A stretch of 7,273 bases of DNA from Gemmatimonadota bacterium. Its GTDB lineage: Bacteria; Gemmatimonadota; Gemmatimonadetes; Longimicrobiales; Gaopeijiaceae. Where the stretch lies: contig JACQVC010000384.1 of assembly GCA_016209995.1 (NCBI GenBank), positions 1 to 7,273 of the forward strand, in the 5' to 3' direction. Positions 1-6,069 of the stretch are shown here, in pieces (within the stretch, counting starts at the first letter, position 1; each line of letters starts with the position of its first letter). Made by a program: the position numbers and the translations under genes. Under the pieces are notes generated by a model that saw only the letters and a list, made by a program, of their open reading frames with translations, made no database searches and was not told the DNA's origin.

Positions 1-7
1 TCCTCCA

Positions 8-27
8 CCCACCCCTCTCCCTACCCC
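8..27 (-). other. Canonical G-quadruplex motif downstream of the histidine kinase
   Basis: Read on the minus strand, this stretch has four G-runs (4, 3, 4 and 3 Gs) separated by loops of 2, 3 and 1 nt, which satisfies the usual G3+N1-7 four-tract rule. It starts about 45 nt after the kinase stop codon, on that gene's coding strand, so it would appear in a read-through RNA. The rest of 1-71 holds no gene that I can see. Whether it folds or acts in termination, RNA stability or downstream regulation is not shown. A merely purine-rich tail before another gene is the alternative. Confidence 0.6.
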
Positions 28-71
28 TTCGCTGACCTCCGCTTCGCTCCGGTTCAACGCCGCGTGCGTGG

Positions 72-1277
72 TCACGGGCCGTTCCCGCCCTCCTCTCGCG
101 GCCCCGCTTCCGGAAGCCTGATGTCGAACACCGCGCCACCACCTGTGGCATCGCTCATGCGCACCCGCCCGCCATGCACGCTCTCGACAATGCGACGGGT
201 CAGAGCCAGGCCTACGCCCCAACCACGCGGCTTCGTGGTGAAACCGGCGTTGAAGAGAAGCGGGCGCTGGGCGGAGGCCACGCCCGGACCCGTATCCGCC
301 ACTTCCACGACTACCCAGCCAGGCTCAGCGCGCCGCACCCTGATCGCGATCCGCCCTCCCCGACCGGCCAGCGCATCGAGCGCGTTGCGCACCAGGTTCT
401 CCAGCGCCCAGGTGAGCAAGACGGCGTTGCCCCGGACTCGCGGGAGATGCGCGGGAACATCCACCAGCAGCTCGATATCGGATCCGAGTTTGGGAAGACG
501 AGCGCGCACATATCTCTCCACTTCGCCGACCAGAGCCGTCAGCTCGACCGGCTCCAGCTTCGGCGCCTGGCCGATCAGCTCGAAACGGTGCGTCACGCGC
601 TTCAGCCGCTCGATATCGGCATCGATCTCGCCGAGCACCGCCGCCTCCGAGGGCATGCTCCCCCGCTCCGCCGCCGGCAGGCGCAGCACCTCCAGCCAAC
701 CCTCGAGCGAAGAGAGCGGCGTACCGAGCTGGTGAGCCAGCTCCCGCGCCATCAGCGCCCAGGCGCGTTCCTTTTCGGCCCCGAAGTGATAGCGGATCAT
801 CCACAACCCGGTCACCACGATGAGCAGCGCCGCCCCGGCCTGTAGCCAGGGGATCCAGCGCAAGCTGCGCACAAAGGGAGGATCCCCGTAGTGAATCTGC
901 GAAACCTCGGGGTCGCCGATCGGCGGTGCTCGCTGGTCCAGTCGGTCGATATAGGCGCGAACTCGACCTTGTCCTTCCGCCGATTCCAGGTCCACCTCGA
1001 AGGGGACGTTCGCCGTGGCGGTGACCGTCCCGTCCGGTCCGGTCACGATCATGGGAACCCCAGCGCTCAGGATGAGCGCCTGAATCTCCAGGAGCCCTCG
1101 TACCCCGCTCTGATCCGACGGGTCGTTAAGGGCCCGCAGCGCCGCCGCGTAGAGCTGCGACAGCGTCGCGGCGTCCACCCTCAACGCCCGCGCGAGCTGG
1201 ACCGTATAGAGCAGGTACCAGGCGAGCAGCGCCGAGAACAGCAGCGCCAGCGCCACCGGCCATTTCCGTCGATCCAT
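72..1277 (-). CDS. Membrane-bound sensor histidine kinase without HAMP domain
   Basis: This is a 401-residue two-component sensor kinase of the inner membrane; it should autophosphorylate on His and pass the phosphate to an unseen response regulator. Order of parts: transmembrane helix at about residues 5-25, a periplasmic sensory region of about 110 residues (VPMIVTGPDGTV resembles a PAS-like core), a second helix at about 139-163, then directly the dimerisation helix with H-box RELAHQLGTPLSS (phospho-acceptor about His182). The ATPase domain has N-box ENLVRNALDAL (about 293-303), G1 box DTGPG (about 328), an F-box (LLFNAGFTTKPRG) and G2 box GWGVGLAL (about 352-358). No HAMP linker lies between helix and H-box. 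The frame stays open upstream to a TTG at 1346, but that extension is encoded by a palindromic repeat and puts extra residues before the first helix, so the ATG at 1277 is preferred. No clear ribosome binding site precedes it. The signal sensed is unknown. Confidence 0.93.
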   Translation of the reverse strand: MDRRKWPVALALLFSALLAWYLLYTVQLARALRVDAATLSQLYAAALRALNDPSDQSGVRGLLEIQALILSAGVPMIVTGPDGTVTATANVPFEVDLESAEGQGRVRAYIDRLDQRAPPIGDPEVSQIHYGDPPFVRSLRWIPWLQAGAALLIVVTGLWMIRYHFGAEKERAWALMARELAHQLGTPLSSLEGWLEVLRLPAAERGSMPSEAAVLGEIDADIERLKRVTHRFELIGQAPKLEPVELTALVGEVERYVRARLPKLGSDIELLVDVPAHLPRVRGNAVLLTWALENLVRNALDALAGRGGRIAIRVRRAEPGWVVVEVADTGPGVASAQRPLLFNAGFTTKPRGWGVGLALTRRIVESVHGGRVRMSDATGGGAVFDIRLPEAGPREEGGNGP

Positions 1278-1365
1278 AGCGCGGTCAGCGAGTGCGTCGT
1301 GAAGGGTCAGCAACGTTTCACGCGAAGACGCGGAGGACGTGCGCAATCAGGAGCCAGAGGGGAGT

Positions 1366-1404
1366 CGCGGAGAATTCAAGATATTTTGAAATCAGTTCTC
1401 CGCG
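1366..1404. other. Central stem-loop of the palindromic repeat
   Basis: CGCGGAGAA followed by TTCAA (1366-1379) pairs with TTGAA (1386-1390) and TTCTCCGCG (1396-1404). This gives 14 base pairs with a 6-nt loop (1380-1385) and a 5-nt one-sided bulge (1391-1395). The A/T-rich tip contrasts with the GC-rich surroundings. There is no T-tract on either strand after the stem, so it is not a standard rho-independent terminator. Confidence 0.75.
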
Positions 1405-1432
1405 GGCTCTCCGTATCCTCTGCGGCTCCCTA

Positions 1433-1459
1433 CCCCACGCAACGTTTCGTTGCGTGGGG
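1433..1459. other. Perfect 12-bp hairpin with 3-nt loop
   Basis: The arms CCCCACGCAACG (1433-1444) and CGTTGCGTGGGG (1448-1459) are exact reverse complements around a TTT loop. On the minus strand, the direction of serS to kinase transcription, the loop reads AAA. The hairpin lies 56 bp past the serS stop codon. It could attenuate or protect transcript 3' ends, but no U-tract follows on the minus strand, so an intrinsic terminator is not well supported. Because it has no partner in the left arm, it looks like a later insertion into the larger palindrome. Confidence 0.75.
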
Positions 1460-1514
1460 ACCCCGGTTCACGTGAAACGGTTAGTTTGCTCGTCACAACT
1501 ATGCTGGACGACCG

Positions 1515-2801
1515 TTAGTCCCGAATCGCTCGAATGATCTCGGCACCCACGTACGCGTGCAGCGGCTCCGGGATCCTCACGCTTCCGTCCGCCTCCTGTC
1601 CAGATTCGAGCAAGGCCACGAGCGTACGGGGGAGCGCCACGCCGGAACCGTTCAGCGTGTGGACGAATTCCGGCTTCGCGCCTGCTGCCGGGCGGAACCG
1701 CAGGTTGGCCCGCCTCGCCTGGTAGTCGCCGAACGTCGTGCAGCTCGAGACCTCGAGCCACTTCTTCACGCCGGGAGCCCAGACCTCCAGGTCGTACGTC
1801 ATGGCACCGGCAAAGCCGAGATCAGCGGCAGCCAGTCTGACCACTCGGTAGTGGAGGCCCAAGCGCTTGAGAATCTCCTCCGCCTCTCCGGTCAGCTCCT
1901 CCAGGGCCTCTCGACTGCGATCCGGGCGCTCGTAGCGTACCAGCTCGACCTTGTCGAACTGATGCACGCGCAAGAGCCCGCGCGTGTCGGCGCCCGCCGC
2001 ACCGGCCTCGCGGCGAAAGCAAGGCGTATACGCGGTGTAGCGGAGTGGCACCGCCTCCGGCGCCAGAATCTCGTCCCTGTGCAGGTTGGTGATCGGGACT
2101 TCCGCCGTGGGGATCAACCACAGGGCATCGCGCTCGACCACGTACGACTCGTCGCGGAACTTCGGCAGCTGGCCGGTCCCGATCAGCGACTCCTCGGTCA
2201 CGAGATACGGCGTCCTGAGCTCCAGGTACCCGTGCTCTCGCGTATGCACATCGAGCATGAAGTCGATGAGCGCGCGCTGGAGCCGTGCACCCGTACCGCT
2301 GAGGAGCGGGAACCCGGAGCCCGAGATCTTCGCGGCCCGCGGCAGATCGAGAATCTCGAGATCCGCCCCCAGCTCCCAGTGTGGTCGGGGCTCGAAGTCG
2401 AAGCGGCGCGGCTCTCCCCACGTGCGCAGCGTCTGGTTGGCCTCGACGCCGCCGGCCTGCACTTCGGGCAGCGGCAGGTTCGGAGTCTCGAGGAGGATCT
2501 CCCGAATCGCCGCCTCGTGGGTTTCCGTTTTACGCTCGAGCTCGGCGATGCGCTCTCCCACCTGCCGCATCTCGGCGATCGCGGTCTCGGCAGCCTCTCC
2601 GCGCTGCTTGCGCCGACCTATCTCCTTGGAGACCTCGTTGCGCCGGGCACGCAGGGCGTCTGCCTCCGCGATCGCGGCACGGCGCCGCTCATCCAGTTCC
2701 CGCACCCGGGACACGATGGAGTCGGCTGTGCCCAACCCACGCCGGGCAAGCCCATCCCGCACGCGCTCGGGCTCCTCCCGAAACAGTCGAAGGTCGAGCA
2801 T
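1515..2801 (-). CDS. serS: Seryl-tRNA synthetase (class IIa)
   Basis: This cytoplasmic enzyme of 428 residues, normal length for bacterial SerRS, activates serine with ATP and charges tRNA-Ser (and tRNA-Sec where present). The N-terminal arm (about residues 30-100) is a charged antiparallel coiled coil that grips the long variable arm of tRNA-Ser. The catalytic core follows: a motif-1-like helix GTGARLQRALIDFML (about 169-183), the serine-binding TAEVPITNLHRDEIL (232-246), motif 2 FRREAGAAGADTRGLLRVHQF (262-282) and motif 3 NGSGVALPRTLVALLE (384-399), followed by GSVRIPEPLHAYVG. Motif 3 has LPRT where many SerRS have AVGRT; the catalytic Arg is kept. The start ATG lies 9 bp past the lipoprotein stop, with no strong Shine-Dalgarno, which suggests translational coupling in a short operon. 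Nothing indicates damage. Confidence 0.98.
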   Translation of the reverse strand: MLDLRLFREEPERVRDGLARRGLGTADSIVSRVRELDERRRAAIAEADALRARRNEVSKEIGRRKQRGEAAETAIAEMRQVGERIAELERKTETHEAAIREILLETPNLPLPEVQAGGVEANQTLRTWGEPRRFDFEPRPHWELGADLEILDLPRAAKISGSGFPLLSGTGARLQRALIDFMLDVHTREHGYLELRTPYLVTEESLIGTGQLPKFRDESYVVERDALWLIPTAEVPITNLHRDEILAPEAVPLRYTAYTPCFRREAGAAGADTRGLLRVHQFDKVELVRYERPDRSREALEELTGEAEEILKRLGLHYRVVRLAAADLGFAGAMTYDLEVWAPGVKKWLEVSSCTTFGDYQARRANLRFRPAAGAKPEFVHTLNGSGVALPRTLVALLESGQEADGSVRIPEPLHAYVGAEIIRAIRD

Positions 2802-2810
2802 CCGCGCGGC

Positions 2811-3359
2811 TCAGGGGGGTGGGATCAGACGGCGGTCGCTGCAGAACGGGTTCACGTCGTAGAGAAAGCGGATGGCTCCCACCAACGTGTTGATCTCGAC
2901 GGGCGTGAACCGGCCGTAGTGGAAACAGGAGACGCCGAAGCTGAATTCCTCATGGGTCCGCACCACGTAAACGGCCCCGGCCCGGACCGGCAACGCCTGG
3001 TCGCGGGTGTAGCGCGCTGTGTCAGCGGGCGCCTCCCTCACCAGCTCGTAGGTCGTATCCGGAAGCATGAGGAGCCGGGCCTGGCTTCGTATCCCTAACG
3101 CACCGGGTGGCAGGAGCACGAGCTGTCCATTCTGCGTGTCCAGAGCCACGTCCCACTGACCGGTGGCTGTGGCTTGCTCGATGCGAACGGTCTGCCCCGT
3201 CACGAAGTCGAATCCGGACGGCGCACCGATCTCCGGCCGCGCCAGGGAATAGATCGCGGCATGGCTCTGAATCTGCGTCCAGCGGTAGCCATATGGGTCG
3301 CCACACGCTGTCAGAGATACAGTGATCAGCAGCCCGGTCAGCGTCCTAACACAATTCAT
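2811..3359 (-). CDS. Small secreted lipoprotein, function unknown
   Basis: This 182-residue protein has a clear type II signal peptide: basic start (MNCVRT), hydrophobic core GLLITVSL and lipobox L-T-A-C with the lipidated Cys at residue 19. Gly at +2 and Asp at +3 give no clear prediction of which membrane holds it. The mature part is mostly beta-prone with no transmembrane helix; segments such as GYRWTQIQSHAAIYSLARP and PVRAGAVYVVRTHEEFSFGVSCFHYGRF are not from a family I recognise. Cys145 and Cys173 could form a disulfide in the periplasm. It is the first gene of the minus-strand block and ends 9 bp before serS, so it is probably cotranscribed with it, although the two have no obvious functional link. 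The start is the first ATG and lacks a visible ribosome binding site. Confidence 0.85.
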   Translation of the reverse strand: MNCVRTLTGLLITVSLTACGDPYGYRWTQIQSHAAIYSLARPEIGAPSGFDFVTGQTVRIEQATATGQWDVALDTQNGQLVLLPPGALGIRSQARLLMLPDTTYELVREAPADTARYTRDQALPVRAGAVYVVRTHEEFSFGVSCFHYGRFTPVEINTLVGAIRFLYDVNPFCSDRRLIPPP

Positions 3360-3635
3360 GGTCGTGGACTACGGCTAGGAGCCTGTACTCGGCACATCAA
3401 CAGAACGAGGCCGGCGAGCCATCATGTCGGCGCCCTGCGTGAGCCGTGCCGCTCTCGCAGAACGCGTGCGGCTGATGGCCGACGGCCTAGCTGTCCAAGT
3501 CATCGATACAAGGGCAAACTCGAAAAAAGACTACCGCTTCGGACGCGGGCGTGTCAAGTTGCGGAGCCCTAAGCAGATCGCTGAAAGACCAGTCGTTTCG
3601 CAAGCAGTCCAACCGACGCGGGAGCGCCGAGGAAC
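3360..3635. promoter_or_regulatory. Divergent intergenic region between lipoprotein-serS and manC
   Basis: These 276 bp separate two divergently transcribed units and must hold promoters for both, but I see no convincing -35/-10 pair. The area around 3515-3535 has an A-rich run (aaaaaag) that is unlike its surroundings. A plus-strand open frame starts at an ATG at 3424 and runs into manC in another frame; it has no recognisable domain and no good ribosome binding site, so I do not call it a gene. No strong hairpin or repeat was seen. Confidence 0.4.
3620..3624 (+). promoter_or_regulatory. Ribosome binding site supporting the TTG start of manC
   Basis: GGGAG ends 11 nt before the TTG at 3636; a second purine patch, GAGG at 3629-3632, is only 3 nt from it. 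No ATG or GTG occurs in frame between here and the nucleotide-binding signature of the enzyme, which begins only 14 residues in, so TTG at 3636 is the best available start. Confidence 0.5.
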
Positions 3636-4721
3636 TTGTCACCAGCTGCGCACAACTCTGCGGATCCGGCAACGTGGATCGTCATCCTGGCCGGCGGTGC
3701 CGGCCAGCGGTTCTGGCCCTTGAGCACGGCGTCGCGGCCCAAGCAGCTCCTGGCGCTGGCCGGCGAGCGACCGCTGCTGGTCGAGACCGTCGAGCGGGCG
3801 CGTCCGCTCGTGCGGCCGGACCAGCTCTGGATCCTTACCGGGTCCCACTTGCTGCCGGGAATTCGCGAAGCCCTGCCCGATCTGAAGGATGAGAACGTGC
3901 GTGTCGAGCCGGTGGCCCGCGGGACCGGGCCGGCTCTGGCTTGGGCTGCCTGGCAGATCTCGCGGCAGGATGCGGCGGCCGTGCTCGTCTCCCTGCACGC
4001 CGACCACGTCATCGAACCGGCGGAGGACTTCCACACGGTAATCCGCCGGGCCGCCGATGTCGCGCGCCGCCACCAGGTTCTGGTCACCGTGGCTGTCGAG
4101 CCATCGCGTCCGGAGACCGGATACGGGTACATCCGACCCGGAGCGCTTCTCGAGCCCGAAGTCAGCGGCACGCCCAGCGCGTATCGGGTCGCCGCCTTCG
4201 TCGAGAAGCCGGAGCCCGACGTGGCGGTCGACTTCGTTCGCCGAGGCTACCTCTGGAACAGCGGTCTGTTCGCCTGGCCCGTCGCTCTCTTCCTGCGCGA
4301 GATGCGCGAACGGGCCGTCGAGCTGGCGGACGCCTGGCCGTTTCTCGAAGCCGGCGACACCGATCGTTTCTTTGCCAGCTCGCCCACGATCTCCGTGGAC
4401 GAAGCGGTCCTCGAGCGCAGCCCGCGCGTTGCGGCGGTGCGAGCGAGCTTCCGTTGGGACGACGTGGGAAGCTGGGAATCGGTGGCGCGGCTCAGGCCAG
4501 CGGATGAGGACGGCAACGTAGGCATCGGCGAGTGTTACCTGGTGGAGAGCGGCGGCAACGTCGTGTACGCCGGCGGTGAGCCCGCCGTTCTGTTCGGGGT
4601 TCACGACCTGATCGTGGTGCGGGCCGGTTCCGTCACGCTCGTGGCGCACCGCTCGCGCGCACCGGAGCTCAAGAAATTGCTGGAGCGGCTTCCCGAGCGC
4701 CTGCGCCACCTGGACCCGTGA
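3636..4721 (+). CDS. manC: Mannose-1-phosphate guanylyltransferase (GDP-mannose pyrophosphorylase)
   Basis: This cytoplasmic enzyme makes GDP-mannose from mannose-1-phosphate and GTP, for polysaccharide, O-antigen or glycosylation pathways. Its 361 residues match the short, single-domain form; the C-terminal phosphomannose isomerase domain of fused homologues is absent. Signatures in order: pyrophosphorylase loop LAGGAGQRFWPLSTASRPKQ (18-37), EPVARGTGPALA (91-102), the metal-site region LHADHVIE (120-127), TGYGYIRPG (161-169), FVEKPEPDVA (188-197), YLWNSGLFAW (205-214) and the late RWDDVGSWE motif (273-281). In EPVARGTGPA the usual RNTAPA core reads RGTGPA, a variant in a nucleotide-contacting loop. 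The start is TTG, inferred from the ribosome binding site and the position of the first motif. It is followed after 34 bp by the YycJ-like gene on the same strand, so the two are probably cotranscribed. Confidence 0.95.
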   Translation: MSPAAHNSADPATWIVILAGGAGQRFWPLSTASRPKQLLALAGERPLLVETVERARPLVRPDQLWILTGSHLLPGIREALPDLKDENVRVEPVARGTGPALAWAAWQISRQDAAAVLVSLHADHVIEPAEDFHTVIRRAADVARRHQVLVTVAVEPSRPETGYGYIRPGALLEPEVSGTPSAYRVAAFVEKPEPDVAVDFVRRGYLWNSGLFAWPVALFLREMRERAVELADAWPFLEAGDTDRFFASSPTISVDEAVLERSPRVAAVRASFRWDDVGSWESVARLRPADEDGNVGIGECYLVESGGNVVYAGGEPAVLFGVHDLIVVRAGSVTLVAHRSRAPELKKLLERLPERLRHLDP

Positions 4722-4755
4722 TGTCACCAAGCTCGCCACGGAGGCTGGCACCGTC

Positions 4756-5577
4756 GTGAAGGTCTGGGTCCTGGGGAGCGGAAGCGAAGGCAACGCGACG
4801 CTCGTGGAGGCCGGCACGACGCGCGTTCTGATCGACGCCGGGTTCAGCGCGCGCGACCTGGAACGCCGCTTCGAGAAGGTCGGGCTGCCGCCCGACTCGG
4901 TGCACGGCGTGATCATCACTCATGACCATGCGGATCACACGCGCGGAATGGGCGTTTTCGCTCGCCGTTATCGAACGCCGATCTACGCAACACGCTCGAC
5001 CGTGCGCGCCTGCGCGCGCCTCCTGCGGGGAAACGAGGATGTCGTCCACTATCGTCCGGGAACCTACTTCGACATCGGTGCCATCCGCATCGCGCCGTTT
5101 CTCACCTCCCACGATGCCATCGATCCCGTAGCCATCACGCTCATCGACCAGGAGACCGGCGCGAAACTCGGAATCGCCACGGATCTGGGCCGACCCACGG
5201 CCGCGGTCCGTCATGCCCTGACGCGCTGTGACCTCCTCATCCTGGAGGCGAACCACGATGAGATGTTGCTCGTTGGCAGCCCCTACCCCTGGTCCGTCAA
5301 GCAACGCATTGCCTCGAGCCACGGCCACCTGTCCAATCGCGCCGCCGCCGCGCTGGTCTGCGACCTGCTGCATCCGGGCCTGGTCTGCGTGATCCTGGCT
5401 CACCTGAGCCAGTCGTCCAACGCGCCTCGTCTCGCGCACGCCGCGGTTCACGCCGCTCTGCGTCAGTCCGGTTATGCCGGAGTGCTCGCCGTCGCGGAGC
5501 AGGATGAGCCCTTGCAAATGATCGATGTCGAAGCACTCAGGCGAAGGGTAGGCCCCCGGCAGCTGAGCTTGTTCTGA
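4756..5577 (+). CDS. yycJ: YycJ/WalJ-type metallo-beta-lactamase-fold nuclease
   Basis: This soluble metallohydrolase of 273 residues has the usual length for the YycJ family, which is linked to DNA repair exonuclease activity and, in Firmicutes, encoded with the WalRK system. Family hallmarks: N-terminal VLGSGSEGNATLVEAG (5-20), LIDAGFSARDLERR (25-38), metal-binding HDHADH (56-61), SHDAIDPVAI with His119 (118-127), ATDLG (141-145), LEANHDEML (163-171), YPWSVKQRI (177-185), GHLSN (190-194) and AHLSQ (215-219). All expected metal ligands appear present, so it should be active. The start is GTG at 4756, 11 nt after the ribosome binding site GGAGG (4740-4744). It ends 2 bp before the stop codon of a convergent methyltransferase remnant, with no terminator hairpin between. 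No walRK genes are in the window, so a role in wall signalling cannot be claimed. Confidence 0.93.
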   Translation: MKVWVLGSGSEGNATLVEAGTTRVLIDAGFSARDLERRFEKVGLPPDSVHGVIITHDHADHTRGMGVFARRYRTPIYATRSTVRACARLLRGNEDVVHYRPGTYFDIGAIRIAPFLTSHDAIDPVAITLIDQETGAKLGIATDLGRPTAAVRHALTRCDLLILEANHDEMLLVGSPYPWSVKQRIASSHGHLSNRAAAALVCDLLHPGLVCVILAHLSQSSNAPRLAHAAVHAALRQSGYAGVLAVAEQDEPLQMIDVEALRRRVGPRQLSLF

Positions 5578-5579
5578 GG

Positions 5580-5741
5580 TTACGCAGGCAGGGCGGTGCC
5601 CCAATAGTTGAAGCTGGCGGGGCGCCAACCCGGCAGGTACATGGTTTCCAGACCTTGGATCCGGAATCCGCCTCGGCTAATAAGCTCTGGAATGTCGCGG
5701 TTGAGATGGCAGCCGCCTCCCCATCGCTTCGGCGTGACCAA
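5580..5741 (-). pseudogene. C-terminal remnant of a class I SAM-dependent methyltransferase
   Basis: The last ~53 residues of this frame read like the tail of UbiE-type (methyltransferase domain 11) enzymes: a WGGGCHLNRDI segment, then PELISRGGFRI (the GF-x-I strand), then LETMYLPGWRPASFNYWGTALPA, equivalent to the common LPG-x-RP-x-x-F-x-Y-x-G-x-A-x-P ending. The AdoMet-binding half (motif I, E/D-x-G-x-G-x-G) is absent, and upstream of about 5741 the frame loses family character, so it cannot be a functional enzyme alone. It ends with its own TAA at 5580-5582, 2 bp from the convergent yycJ stop. The substrate is unknown. The fragment lies in a patch of same-strand gene pieces. Confidence 0.7.
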
Positions 5742-5767
5742 TTCGCTTTGTTCGATGTTGGACCGGC

Positions 5768-5875
5768 CCCAGCCCAGGGCGCGCCGCCGGCCTGCGCTCG
5801 AGGGGAGACGAGGCCCCGGCACGCAGCGAACGATGCCGAGACGGCACAGAGGAACTCGCGTCGCGTAAAGCGCAT
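5768..5875 (-). pseudogene. Truncated N-terminus with twin-arginine (Tat) signal
   Basis: From the ATG at 5875 the frame reads MRFTRREFLCAVSASFAA and continues to an AQA-GG segment near residue 30. T-R-R-E-F-L fits the Tat consensus S/T-R-R-x-F-L and is followed by a moderately hydrophobic stretch and a plausible signal peptidase I site. Beyond about residue 45 the frame has no protein character and runs antisense into yycJ, while methyltransferase-like sequence continues in a different frame. It therefore looks like the 5' end of a lost exported protein joined to the methyltransferase tail. No ribosome binding site is apparent. A chance Tat-like sequence in GC-rich DNA is a real alternative. 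Confidence 0.35.
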
Positions 5876-5889
5876 GGGTCATCGCGGAC

Positions 5890-6050
5890 TCAACGTGTCG
5901 CAGCCAACGCGTTCGTCTGCGTCTGGATGCGCCAACTCTTGGTGAGGCCAGGTCGTGAAACGAGGTTACGTTCCTTGGCCAGCCGGTCGACGCCTTGTGC
6001 AGGTCCATGCCGGTCAACTCGCGGAGTTTCTGGACAGCTTGGATCTTCAA
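5890..6050 (-). pseudogene. Frameshifted fragment resembling the ribosomal L7/L12 C-terminal fold
   Basis: From about 6050 the frame reads LKIQAVQKLRELTGMDLHKA, close in pattern to the L7/L12 C-terminal domain (K-I-x-V-I-K-x-x-R-E-x-T-G-L-x-L-K-E-A-K). A one-base deletion near 5990-5996 would explain the rest, because the next frame continues sensibly as VDRLAKERNLVSRPGLTKSW and ends at the TGA at 5890-5892. In the original frame the text after HKA becomes Arg-rich and unlike a protein. True L7/L12 has an N-terminal dimerisation region that is absent here, so this would be a relic or a stand-alone small domain protein. It begins 20 nt after the stop of the unknown gene upstream. The only start codon here is TTG. 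Similarity was judged by eye. Confidence 0.35.
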
Positions 6051-6069
6051 GCCTTGTCGGGCATTGTGG

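Larger units (their letters stand above)
1312..1482. repeat. Composite nested palindromic intergenic repeat
   Basis: Most of the gap between serS and the kinase is one imperfect inverted repeat. Its outermost arms are CGTTTCACG (1314-1322) and CGTGAAACG (1471-1479), a perfect 9-bp match. Inside, GGAGCC/AGAGG (1350-1360) pairs with CCTCT/GGCTCC (1417-1429) across a 2-nt bulge, and a long central stem occupies 1366-1404. A separate perfect hairpin (1433-1459) makes the right arm longer than the left. The short direct words (ACGCGGAGGAC, GCGGAGA and similar) resemble GC-rich intergenic repeat families that I recall from several soil bacteria, but I cannot run a search. It has no coding content. 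Possible roles are a mobile MITE or REP-like element, an RNA structure between co-oriented genes, or a weak terminator. Confidence 0.75.

Noticed and set aside
1366..1459. Rho-independent terminator after serS
   Set aside because: Strong hairpins exist, but neither strand has a T-tract following the stem.
1557..3098. A 513-codon open frame on the plus strand, opposite serS and the lipoprotein gene
   Set aside because: It is antisense to clear family members, with Arg/Gln/Leu-rich text and no domain; long antisense frames are expected in high-GC DNA.
3424..3723. A 99-codon plus-strand frame starting in the divergent intergenic region
   Set aside because: It has no domain and no good ribosome binding site, and its last third overlaps manC in the wrong frame.
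3639..4919. A 426-codon open frame on the minus strand, opposite manC
   Set aside because: manC has all family signatures on the other strand; the antisense text has none.
5886..5892. Integron core box GTTGAGT on the minus strand as the end of an attC site
   Set aside because: It fits GTTRRRY, but no matching RYYYAAC box lies 50-140 nt upstream and no attC-like fold is seen, so chance is likely.
5908..5921. Palindrome around AACGCGTT as a regulatory site
   Set aside because: The 8-bp core is short, lies inside the L7/L12-like fragment and has no promoter near it.
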